Part shown: piece by piece, positions 9,942 to 19,071 of the stretch
Numbering within the stretch: the first letter of the stretch is position 1
Layout: the number at the start of each line of letters is the position of its first letter
Source of the DNA: Periplaneta americana
Lineage: Eukaryota; Arthropoda; Insecta; Blattodea; Blattidae
Direction: 5' to 3'
Assembly (NCBI RefSeq): GCF_040183065.1
Contig: NC_091120.1
Coordinates: 180,962,896-181,026,895 of the forward strand
DNA length: 64,000 nt
Translations under genes and position numbers: made by a program
The notes under the pieces: generated by a model
Databases searched by the model: none
Seen by the model: the letters and a program-made list of their open reading frames with translations, nothing else
Told to the model about the DNA's origin: nothing

Positions 9942-11430
9942 TAATCATATACAGGTTAGCATTGAAAACAAATATTCAGAAAGGAAATGAATAAATCAAG
10001 GAGTGAGACAGGGTTGTAGTTTATCTCCTCTATTATTTATAATATACACGAATCACATTATTAAGGAATGGAGATTGAAACCACATGGAAGTATACCGAT
10101 AAGTCGTTTGTCCCAAATAGATACTTTATTATTTGCTGATGATATTGTGTTTATGGCATCTTCAGAAGATAATTTACAATGTTTGGTTTATAACTTTAGT
10201 CAAATGGCAGAAAGTTTCAATATGGAAATTTCAACTGACAAATCTAAAGTGATGGCGTTTTTAAGAAAGGAACCAGTCCGTAGCAAAATTTGCATTAATA
10301 ATAAGATCATTGAACAAGTTAAAAATTTTAGTTATCTCGGTTACCAGATTTCATATGAAAAAGAAAAAGATTTGAATGAGAAAATTATTAAATTCAACAG
10401 AGCAATGGGGATAATTAATCAGATATTCAAACCAACCTTAGTACAAAAACACACGCGCACCAGAATTTATAAAACATTGGCCAGACCTACTGGGTGTTCA
10501 GTTCAAAGTGTGTCATGGCTCGCTGTATGCCGTCATGTGGCTAGCCGATGAGCCTAGAAAATTCAATTTTCCTACACTTCCGCAGAGGCGTATTACCTGT
10601 GTGCCAGAGAAGTTGCCTAGCAAGTACGGCGTTCATTCTGAAGATTACTTACCGATACGTACGGTAACGCCGGTAGTGACAGGAATGTGAACTGTTTGGA
10701 AACACGTACAGAGGTGAGTTTTTTCTTACTGTCGGGATATGTGGAGAGGGTTAAGACGATCACTTACGTATTTGTTGACATTAACTTCGACGGTCAACAT
10801 GGACACGGAGCATTTGATTTGTATTGTGGAATGTTGCCGTACGCAACCGATGATAACAAATACCCTGCGTACGACTATCCCGCGCAAAACACAGTTCGAA
10901 AGAGGTTATGGTAGTACACAGACCGTACAGACCGCCATCTGTTGCTACGACGTTCAAGTTATACCGTACACGTTCTCAAGTTCAGATTGAACGCCTTGAT
11001 TAATAGGCAACTTCTCTGACATAAAAGCTGAAACTCGCTTCAAATCGCTGACTCAAAACAGTGACGTCATGACACACTTTGAAATGAACTCCCAGTATAC
11101 TCTGTTTTGGTAGTGAAGCTTGGACGATTCGTAATATTGATTCACAAAGATTAACGGCGGCAGAAATGAGATGTATGCGTCGTACAGCGGGATACACGAG
11201 AATGGATCACATTAGAAATTTTGACATTATGAAAGAACTGCACATTGAACCGATTACGGAATACCTACAAAAATACAGACAAAACTGGAGATCACATGTC
11301 ATCAGAATGCCTCGTTCTAGAATTCCACGCCAAATTTTAAATTACCATCCTGTGGGCAAGAGATCTTTGGGCAGACCGTTCAAGCGTTGGCAAGAGACCG
11401 TAACGGGCCACTAGGCCCAATACATGCAAG
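9942..11430 (+). mobile_element. LINE family D, 5'-truncated, split by a 606-bp element
   Basis: The open frame begins within the reverse transcriptase palm: VRQGCSLSPLLF, then the catalytic block LLFADDIVFMA, then MEISTDKSKVMAF and NFSYLGYQIS. At 10489 it is interrupted by the TA-flanked element 10490-11095. Without that insert and one TA, the frame continues without loss as ILCFGSEAWTIRN, RLTAAEMRCMRRTAGY and PFKRWQETVTGH, then a stop at 11412. The 3' end is GGCCACTAGGCC followed by (GATGAT)n and (ATT)n. A related copy is at 45672-46975. The clean frame suggests both insertions are fairly recent. The protein lacks its endonuclease and the first RT motifs, so it cannot move by itself. Confidence 0.92.
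10490..11095. mobile_element. 606-bp non-autonomous DNA element, TA duplication
   Basis: Ends read CTGGGTGTTCAGTTCAAAG and, reverse-complemented, CTGGGAGTTCATTTCAAAG, then GTGTGTCATG in both. TA flanks it at 10488-10489 and 11096-11097. Excising it with one TA repairs the host LINE frame, which fixes the borders exactly. A second copy is at 24454-24997. Short open frames inside are shared by both copies. Of nine differing codons in the first frame, however, eight change the residue, which argues against a kept protein. The TA target suggests a Tc1/mariner-type driver, but no transposase relic is visible. Confidence 0.9.
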
Positions 11431-11449
11431 GATGATGATGATGATGATG

Positions 11450-11479
<30 letters not shown>
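11431..11479. repeat. (GAT)n then (ATT)n
   Basis: This is the tail array of the LINE ending at 11430. It passes straight into the antisense LINE that follows. Confidence 0.95.
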
Positions 11480-11481
<2 letters not shown>

Positions 11482-11483
11482 TT

Positions 11484-12505
11484 TGTAGTTTTCCCCTAGG
11501 GTAGGTCTTTTACTGCAACACAGCATTCTCCAATCTTTCCTATTTTCTGCCTTCCTCTTAGTCTCCGAACATGATCCATATATCTTAATGTTGTTTATCA
11601 TCTGATACCTTCTTCTGTTCCGAACTTTTCTCCTATCCACCATTCCTTCCAGTGCATCCTTCAGTAGACAGTTTCTTCTCAACCAATTCCTTTTTCTCTT
11701 CGTGTTCAATTCCAGCATCATTCTTTCTTCACCCACTCTTTCCAACACAGCTTCATTTCTTATTCTGTCTGTCCATTTTACACGTTCCATTCTCTTTCAT
11801 ATCCACATTACAAATCCTTCTAGTCGCTTCTCTTTACTTCGTCGTAATGTCCATGTTTCTGCCCCATACAATGCCACACTCCACACAAAGCATTTAATTA
11901 GTCTCTTACTTAGTTATTTTTTCAGACATCCGCAGAAGATGCCCTTTTCCTATCAATAGCTTCCTTTGCCATTGTTATCCTCCTTTTGACTTTCTGACAG
12001 CAGCTCATGTTACTGCTTACAGGCCTAATGCATCCCAAGTATCTGAAGCTGTCCACTTCCTAAAATTCGCAAGTTTAGCTTCTTTATTGTTTCTTCCTAT
12101 GACCATGGTCTTCGTCTTGCTTGCATTTATCTTCATTCCATACTGCTCACAGCTGTCAATTAGCTCCAGCAGCATATCCCTTAGTATCATCTCCTCTTCT
12201 GCTAACGCCATATCATCAGCAAATCGTATAGGCCTATACTTTATTCTTCTTCCTCCTACTATCGCTCCTCCCATGTTCTGAAAACAGTTCTTCACTAAAT
12301 CCTCCAAATAAATGTTGAACAGAGTAGGTGATAAAGGGATCCTTGTTGTACTCCTCTTACGGTATCTTAACCAAAAATGTCATAATTATACAAAAATAAA
12401 ATAAATTATTAATATAAAAATTATCTACTCACTTCCTTCTGACATTTCTTCGCCTATCCTGACTTTGACTCGTTCCATATAAAGGTTTCTGATACGGAAT
12501 TAAAA
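11484..12505 (-). mobile_element. LINE family A, 5'-truncated, antisense
   Basis: The minus strand encodes the second half of a reverse transcriptase: the NIYLEDLVKNCFQNMGG equivalent, IRFADDMALAEEEM (catalytic FADD), YGMKINASKTKTMVIG, then after frame losses MERVKWTDRIRNEAVL and the 3' end. It matches the copy at 19072-20420. About 70 AT-rich bases at 12357-12427 are absent from that copy and split the segment before the RQGCPLSP motif. Several frameshifts make it a relic. Confidence 0.88.
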
Positions 12506-12598
12506 TTTGGAGCGAGTCTCGATGGGAGTGCACCTGTAAGTATCCAACAGTTTTGTACAACTGTCCACAAGTAGCATATATGCTTCCGATTTTATTTT

Positions 12599-12616
12599 AG
12601 TTATTATTATGATTAC

Positions 12617-12652
<36 letters not shown>
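12599..12652. repeat. (ATT)n
   Basis: ATT repeats with a slightly interrupted start. Confidence 0.93.
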
Positions 12653-12655
<3 letters not shown>

Positions 12656-13269
12656 AAAGAATATACTCATAAAATTCTCACCTTCCGCAGTTCATTGTCT
12701 CTAACGTTGGCAAGTCTGATGTTACATGCACTCTGGGATTGTTTTCAAACGTTTTCAGTATTTCGCCGATGAGACTGAACGCTTGATAGCACTATAAATT
12801 CTTAAGTTTATTTTGCTACACGTGGATAAATGGCACGCAATGAAGTATGGAGGGCGCAGAGATGCTAGCGTCACGCCAGAAGTACTAGACCTATATTATG
12901 CACGCCGCTGACGAATGTTGTAGAAACCTTGAAGGCAGGTGGAATATATGGAACTGAATCATAGTCACACGACTTTGAAAATGCTTAATTGTGCAGATAA
13001 TGCATTATCTACTTGGGTGTGAACCATCCCTGAGGCTCTGCTTCTATTCTGGGAAAACATTCATACGCTTCCTGAAACAAGATAAGTATTACATGATCAA
13101 ACTATTACCTAATGAGGAATAATATTCCTAACAAATGTCGAGAGAGTTGCGCGTCAACATCGTCAAGTACTATGATAACTTAAATTATGCAAATCAGGCT
13201 CAACATACGACCCATTTCTCTTAATGTCGTCTGCTATTACAAAAAAATGATTGACACTTTTGATCTATT
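12653..13269. other. no feature recognised
   Basis: Mixed-composition sequence without long open frames. Nothing here matches another part of the window that I noticed. Confidence 0.4.
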
Positions 13270-13801
13270 TGTCCGCCAAGTTAGCTCTGTGATAGCGTGT
13301 CTTCCACCAAACTAGCTGGCCCGGGTTCGATTCCCGGCGAGGTCAGAAATTTTAATATAAAAAAATTCTACCTCGGAACTAGGAGAGATGGCGATGCACA
13401 ACTTGTAATCACTACATTGTGCACCAATATGCCTGGGCTAATTCCAAATCTCTCCGCAGTGCATATGAAGAGGAGGCATATGTTACCGTTGATAGTGATT
13501 CGTCCCTCGGAGGGGACGTTAAGCCTGGCGGCCCTCTTGGTGCTATTCGACAGGAGTAGGCTACGTGCCGGCACCGGGTTTCCCCTTCTCCCTTCCTCAT
13601 CTTCATCATCATCATCACTCATTTCAGACACTACACTTACACGAACACTTATACATACACTCACCTTAGTACACGACATAACTCTCTACAGATACACATC
13701 ATGTACAGCGTGACTCGCCGAAGTGGTGTACAACTAGAAAATGGGTCACAGTTCTGCCATCTAACCACACCCGAATCACGCAAGTGAAGCGGGTGGGCAA
13801 T

Positions 13802-13840
<39 letters not shown>
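13270..13840 (+). mobile_element. tRNA-derived SINE with (CA)n tail
   Basis: The head has TAGCTCTGTGATAGCG as A-box region and GGTTCGATTCCCGGCG as B box. The body contains CCCTCGGAGGGGACGTTAAG and a GTGCCGGCACCGGG stretch, and ends in (CA)n at 13804-13838. Open frames on both strands run through it but follow the SINE, not a gene. Exact ends are uncertain because no target duplication was found. Confidence 0.72.
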
Positions 13841-13842
<2 letters not shown>

Positions 13843-13867
13843 TTTGATCTATTTAGGCCTGCTATTT

Positions 13868-14402
13868 TTTTATTTTATTATTTTTATTCATTTATTTAAC
13901 CTGGTAGAGATAAGGCCATCAGGCCTTCTCTTCCCCTCTACCAGGGGATTACAACTACAATATTAAGAATACAATTACAATTATAATTACAAATAATATT
14001 AAATTTACAAATGCAATAAAAATCAAAGTACTAAAAGATTAAGTGATTAATAAAATCTAGACAGTTTATTGTAAAAGTTAAGAAGAGAGAAGCATTTCTT
14101 TTATTAATTAAGTAAAAATTAAACGTACTCTACGCAGTAAGAAAATGCTTAATAAGTTTGCTTTTGAACGCTACTAAATTCCGACAGTCTCTGATGCCAC
14201 TGGGTAGGGTAATCCACAAGCGCGAGAGCGAGATTGTGTATGATGATGAATACGATGATGTCTTATGTGTTGGTATGGCTAGTATGCGGCTATTTTGCGT
14301 GCGTGTGAAGAGATTATTATATGGTGACAGGTAACTGAAACGGGAAGCAAGGTAGGTAGGTGTAAAAGTGTCAGCAGTTTTCAAACTTATTTTATTTCTA
14401 TA
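13868..14402 (-). mobile_element. LINE C-terminal end, relative of family C
   Basis: The minus strand reads TADTFTPTYLASRFSYLSP, then SSYTISLSRLWITLPSGIRD and FKSKLIKHFLTA with a stop. The 3' UTR ends in GAAGGCCTGATGGCCTTA followed by AATAAATGAATAA. Block order and UTR motif match the family C copies, but the sequence is clearly another subfamily. An in-frame stop lies just upstream of the part shown. Confidence 0.83.
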
Positions 14403-15004
14403 TGTTCAGTTTTCTAAATAATTAACTCGTTGTGGGACAAATAGATTTGGTCAAGTGCAAGGTAACGATACCAAACACAAGGGGTTAAGGAAAGTGCAAT
14501 GCAATTTGTGAAATTTTAGTGTTTTTCTCAAAATTATCTCTACATCACTAGCTTCAATTTCTTCAGTAAAAATGTGGATATTATTATTTCGTAGGGTAAG
14601 TCAACGCGTAAGAAATCCTGTTACTAATGCAGTTGAACGTTCTCCCTTCTAATAGAGTTTGTAGTTAGGGGTTGTCCCATCCTGTTAATCCGCCACAGGG
14701 TAGATGGCGGTGTCAGCCGTGTTATATCTTTGTAATAATCGCATTAAGCTGTCGACTTGCAACGGCTCACAATTTCACCTCCGCCCCCACCAAACAAAAG
14801 GTGCTTCCAGTGTGCTCCCCAAGAAACGTCAAGCAGCAGGGGTGAAGACGAGCTGTGTTGTCGCTTGCAGGCGCTTTCCTTGTCCAAATAGCCGCAAATG
14901 AAAGTGTAAAGAACTTTCTGTGTGCGCGCTATTTGTAAAGAAAAAAAGGCTCAAGAAGAAAACAATTTGTCACTGCAACAACGCTACGACTGATATTGCT
15001 CTTG
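14403..15004. other. no gene seen
   Basis: No open frame of note. A GATGGCGG-type stretch at 14700 and an A-run near 14940 are the only distinctive features. Confidence 0.4.
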
Positions 15005-15112
15005 CCCACCGCTATGGAGCAACAGCACGTCTGACGAGCGGGTCCGTGTTCAAATCCTGGTTAGGACAAGTTATTTCGTTGAGTTTTTAGATAAAATGAG
15101 TATCGGTCGGTG
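15005..15112 (+). mobile_element. SINE head fragment
   Basis: GCACGTCTGACGAGCGGG followed by GTGTTCAAATCCTGG is a tRNA-like anticodon and B-box region. The next bases, GACAAGTTATTTCGTTGAG, match the start of the SINE family 1 body. The 3' part is missing. Confidence 0.6.
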
Positions 15113-15131
15113 AAGAAGTACCTATTTTTGA

Positions 15132-15188
<57 letters not shown>

Positions 15189-15710
15189 TTATTTTAGCTG
15201 GCAGAGTTAAGGCCGTAAGGCCTTCTCTTCCACTCAACCAGCAAAAAGTATACATACATATGTATCAACTTACAAAGAATTCAACAATTTGATTTAGATA
15301 AGAGTTACATGTATACAAGAGTTATTTACGAATTAAACAACAAAATACTATGAACTATTAATTAAACACTGAAATAAACTGTGTAGCAGAATTAAGCTAA
15401 AATACATAGAATGTTAATATATTTCAAATAGTATTAGATAATAGAAAGAGATTATTATGAGACAATTTTGAAAATACAACACTATCAGGATGATGTCTAA
15501 AGAAAGAAGTACCAATGTAGTCAGTGATAGTTTAAATCAGTATGATTGGAGTGAAATGCTAATAGGGTTATCTTTTAAGCTGTTCTTAAAGGTGTTTGTT
15601 GTCTTGCAGCCCCTAATACTTTGTGACAAGGAATTCAGGGTTGTCGGCAAAGAAATTTATATGGTACATACGCCGAGGATCATTGTCCATGGTACGCCAC
15701 TATAAAATGG
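15132..15710 (-). mobile_element. decayed LINE 3' end with (ATT)n tail
   Basis: On the minus strand the 3' UTR motif GAAGAGAAGGCCTTACGGCC is followed by CAGCTAAAATAAATT and (ATT)n (15132-15188). Upstream, broken coding sequence still shows a TFKNSLKDN block like the end of the family C proteins. A 71-codon plus-strand frame at 15490 is a by-product. Confidence 0.55.
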
Positions 15711-15984
15711 GTTATGGAATTTAAGATATTTATGTGGTAGCTGTTAGGTTACGTCCATTTTCGGCTTTTTCCTTCAACTCGGAGCGAGACAAGTGACGAA
15801 CAGGCTTGGAGCTCACATAAACAGTTTTTCTCAGACCGATCTTCCTTGCAAGGACGCGTTTTTGCGTACCTTTTAATGTTTCTAGTCCCACTTCCCTCTT
15901 ATTCATTCATTCAAAGGAGGAAGAACGGATATCAAAGACGTACAGTAGTGGCAAAAAAAAAAAACCGGACCGGCCCTTGTTGCT
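15711..15984. other. no feature recognised
   Basis: Short interval between a LINE end and a SINE head with no open frame of note. Confidence 0.4.
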
Positions 15985-16095
15985 GATTTCAGAGCCTTGT
16001 TTACTCCAGAGCACGATAGACTGGTGACTAAGACTTCCGTGGTTCGAATCCTGCCTGGGAAGGAAACTTTTTTTTGTTCCTTATTCAAATTTATT
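15985..16095 (+). mobile_element. SINE head fragment
   Basis: GACTGGTGACTAAGACTTCC and the B box GTGGTTCGAATCCTGCC are followed by GGGAAGGAAAC and a T-run. The A-box half is poorly preserved. Confidence 0.6.
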
Positions 16096-16424
16096 CTCAA
16101 TACTTTTCGATTGCAGCGATATTTTACTACTTAATTAACTTATAATTCCCAGAACATGAATTTTCCACGAATTTTTCGTAATCCCGCCTCCACTGACGCT
16201 GCACTTCAACGGCATTATCAAACCTCATAACCACTTCAGAATACATTTTCGCTGCTCGAACGTCAAGCGTGCTCCAGCCATTTTATTTTCTCACTATCGT
16301 GATGAAAGTACCGACATCTGTTAAGCGAAAGGCCATACTATAACATACTCGTAACTCAAATCAATTGACAATATCAATATCTCGATAAAGTCTGACAAAA
16401 AGTGTAGGTCTATACATTTTTTTT

Positions 16425-16575
16425 GGTGGACTCTCTATTATTTATCGGGCAGTACATCTCACTTGACGATATGTGTCAGATGAAGAAAAGTGTTTGTATG
16501 CATCTGAAGTCTGATTAGTGTAATATGTATCTAATCGGCGATGTATGTATGCAATGGAGGGGGAAAGGATCTGGC
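16425..16575 (+). repeat. repeat shared with 55697-55835
   Basis: GCAGTACATCTCACTTGAC, ATGCATCTGAAGTCTGATT and GCAATGGAGGGGGAAAGGA all recur in the same order, antisense, at 55697-55835. There they adjoin a hAT-type end (CAGCGGTTCCCAAA). The plus copy lacks that end. Confidence 0.75.
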
Positions 16576-16650
16576 CACCTTACTCCATTATCTCCTGGCC
16601 TAGTTGCCTCATAAGTGGTGTCCAGTTGGTATCATTTGTGAGGTTCAGAA

Positions 16651-16902
16651 TTGAAGAGTCCACTGCAAGAATGATGGATGTCATTTGGAATACATTTTGC
16701 AGGAGAAGCAATTGAAAGTTTGAAATGCTTAGCGCTCAAAGCTTAACTGTGATTTTCCGATCATTACTGGACAATGACTATCAGTGTTAATGCCATATAA
16801 CTCTGTATGTACATTCTATATGTTTTAAGCTATGCACTGACAGTCTTGGTTCATTTTCGACAAGAAAGTGTCATCCATCATTCTTGCAGTGGACTCTTCA
16901 AA
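16651..16902. mobile_element. MITE with perfect 30-bp inverted termini
   Basis: The first 30 bases (TTGAAGAGTCCACTGCAAGA onward) are the exact reverse complement of 16873-16902. The 192-bp interior has no open frame. The outside sequences (GAGGTTCAG and TGTCTTCAGACAG) look like one older repeat split by the insertion. A target duplication could not be fixed, so the superfamily is open. Confidence 0.85.
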
Positions 16903-17583
16903 TGTCTTCAGACAGTTGACTAAACAAACAATTATAAGAAATTCGCAGACTGTTAATGAGACACAAATGGGTTGCCTACTATAACGCTTAGTAGAACACG
17001 CTGCTTTAAGTAACTTACATTTCGCACAGGTACCCTCATGAACACCGTTTCAGTACATATAAGTGCGTGATTTATCAAGTGAGAATTAGATCTCATCTCA
17101 TGATTTTGAAGATTCCCATCTTTGGGCAGTCGATCCTAGGACTCTTCCCTGCGAAACAGCCAGCTTGATACATGAGTGGGTATATGAATAAGTGCAAACA
17201 ACGAGATCGCTTGCGCATTTCAAATAAGCGCCATGTACAAAATAATCTTTTGTCTGACATAACAAAAAGTAATTTGGACGTTATCCAAAACACTACATCC
17301 AATTTTGAAGGCCTTGCATCATAGTGTACATACTTGGCGCTCCAAGGATGAATGTCTTCATTTCCAGACTCAATGTGCCCTTTAAAATGTATATAGAATA
17401 ATAACCATGCGATTCGGACATGGCGCGCGCAGGGTAATATATTTTCATAAAGCATCATGTGTTAATGGACTGTGACCTCGATGCGTTGGGTTTCATTACG
17501 CTATGGCCACAGCATGCAGACATGGCTACTGCGCTACTTACACGCTCATTTGTTTCTTCATTTTGCTTAGGCCTACATAGCGA

Positions 17584-17585
<2 letters not shown>
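16903..17585. other. no recognised gene; one 121-codon open frame
   Basis: A minus-strand frame at 17093-17458 is fairly rich in hydrophobic residues. It has no domain I know, no signal peptide I can argue for, and no neighbours that give context. Chance or an unknown repeat are the likeliest readings. Confidence 0.35.

Positions 17586-17637
<52 letters not shown>
17586..17637. repeat. (ATT)n
   Basis: ATT array directly at the 5' break of LINE family E. Confidence 0.97.
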
Positions 17638-17638
<1 letters not shown>

Positions 17639-18174
17639 CGAGGAATACACAAAATGGGGTTTGACAATAAACTGGGATAAAACCGAATATTTGTGTATAG
17701 GGGGTATAAGTAAAAATCTGAATTTGAGTAATAATATAACAATAAAATCATGTAATGAATTCACATATTTAGGAGCAAAATTTGATAATACAGGAAGATA
17801 TGAAAATATGATAAATGCAAGAATAATTAACGCCAGGAAAGTTACAGGAACACTAAATTCTATTCTATGGCAGAAGAACATTAGGACAAAAACAAAAATG
17901 ATGATATATGAATCCATAGTTAAAAGCACATTACTCTATGGATGTGAAGTTTGGCAGATACCTGAGCATATGAAAAATAAGCTTCTATCTACTGAAATGG
18001 ATTTCCTGAGAAGATCAGCCATGAAGTCAAGACTAGATAGGGTCAAGAACGAAGATATTAGAAGACTTGTGCATAAAGAGAAAACAGTCATCGAAGAAAT
18101 ACAAAGACAATGCAAATCTAGTCAGGTGAAGCTCCCTGTAAAGCAGATTTGAATAATTTCAAGGGAAAAATTGT

Positions 18175-18245
18175 TCCGGGGCCGGGTATCGATCCCGCGA
18201 CCTCTGGTTGAACGTACCAGCGCTCCACCACTGAGCTACCCGGGA
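18175..18245 (-). other. tRNA-like SINE head, left arm
   Basis: This 71-nt stretch folds as a cloverleaf like its partner at 18588-18658. It has GCTC/GAGC D stem, CTGGT/ACCAG anticodon stem and a GATCGATACC B box. One T-stem pair is lost. It is a SINE promoter, not a tRNA gene. Confidence 0.75.
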
Positions 18246-18587
18246 ACTCCACCCGACACCGTCTCAACTTTTCCCTTTATATCCACACATCTCGCGTGGG
18301 CTGACGAAACGCCAGAGACCCACATCGAGTGCACACAATCTCTGTGTGACTTGGAATTGTGGTTTTCTGTTAACGTACACTTGAAATTATTCAAATCTGC
18401 TTTACAGGGAGCTTCACCTGAAAGACTAGATTTGCATAATATATACGTTACTGTGTACGTTAACAGAAAACCACAATTCCAAGTCACACAGAGATTGTGT
18501 GCACTCGTTGTGGGTCTCTGGCGTTTCGTCAGCCCACGCGAGTTGTGTGGTTATAAAGGGAAAAGTTGAGACGGTGTCGGGTGGAGT

Positions 18588-18658
18588 TCCCGGGTAGCTC
18601 AGTAGTAGAGCGCTGGTACGTTCAACCAGAGGTCCCGGGATCGATACCCGGCCCCGGA
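18588..18658 (+). other. tRNA-like SINE head, right arm
   Basis: Acceptor TCCCGGG/CCCCGGA has one mismatch. The D stem is GCTC/GAGC, the anticodon stem CTGGT/ACCAG with loop ACGTTCA (GTT at the anticodon place), and the T stem CCGGG/CCCGG. The cloverleaf is so complete that a tRNA finder could call tRNA-Asn. The body on both sides and the inverted partner show it is the head of a SINE. Position 33 is C rather than the usual T. Confidence 0.78.
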
Positions 18659-18918
18659 ACAATTTTTCCCTTGAAATTATACAAAGAAGACAATTCATTT
18701 GGTACGGACATGTTCAGCGGATGGAAAACGAAAGACTGCCGAAAACTATCTTGAAATGGGTTCCAAATGGGAGAAGGAGAAGAGGGCGACCGCAAGATAC
18801 ATGGATTAAAGGAGTTAATAATGCTATGTACAGAGAGAGTTACAAGACGGTGATTAGGAGGACAGAAGAAGATGGCAACTAGGATCCGGAAGGCGAACCT
18901 TCTCGCTGTGAAGCCGGA

Positions 18919-18919
18919 C

Positions 18920-18982
<63 letters not shown>
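18919..18982. repeat. (ATT)n
   Basis: Tail array of LINE family E. Confidence 0.97.
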
Positions 18983-18983
<1 letters not shown>

Positions 18984-19071
18984 GAAAGGACTGAAAAATA
19001 TTCTGGTTCAAATACATTTAATTTCAGTAATTCTATCATTATACGAAAATTCTATCTTTATATAACGAAAT

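Larger units (their letters stand above)
18111..18678. mobile_element. head-to-head SINE dimer forming a long hairpin
   Basis: Arms 18154-18380 and 18453-18680 are reverse complements over about 227 bp with only a handful of differences. Each holds a full tRNA-like head plus an upstream body (AAAACCACAATTCC, GGCGTTTCGTCAGCCC). The 72-bp spacer repeats the SINE 3' part (CTTTACAGGGAGCTTCACC), which also sits inverted at 18115-18160. ATACAAAGACAA at 18099-18110 and ATACAAAGAAGACAA at 18679-18693 look like a target duplication with a 3-base loss. This makes it one retroposed insertion rather than two. Confidence 0.88.
17638..18921 (+). mobile_element. LINE family E, 5'-truncated, split by a SINE dimer
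   Basis: The frame opens right after (ATT)n with YEEYTKWGLTINWDKTEY, the segment following the RT catalytic aspartates. It continues with YLGAKFDNTGRYENM, LLYGCEVWQI and RRSAMKSRLDRV. At about 18110 a 568-bp SINE structure intervenes. The frame resumes at 18679 as IQRRQFIWYGHVQRMENER, then GRRRRGRPQDTWIKG, and stops at TAG near 18880. The 3' UTR (GTGAAGCCGGACA) leads into (ATT)n. Apart from the insert the frame is intact, so both events look recent. Confidence 0.92.

Noticed and set aside
10508-10990. Short frames shared by two copies of the 606-bp element, possibly a small protein
   Set aside because: Between the copies, eight of nine changed codons in the first frame alter the residue. That is the pattern of neutral drift, not of a maintained protein.
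17093-17458. 121-codon minus frame as a membrane protein gene
   Set aside because: No domain, signal or related sequence could be argued, and it lies between repeats.
18588-18658. tRNA-Asn gene
   Set aside because: The cloverleaf is good, but it is embedded in a SINE body, has an inverted partner and lies inside a recent LINE insertion. The expected T at position 33 is missing.
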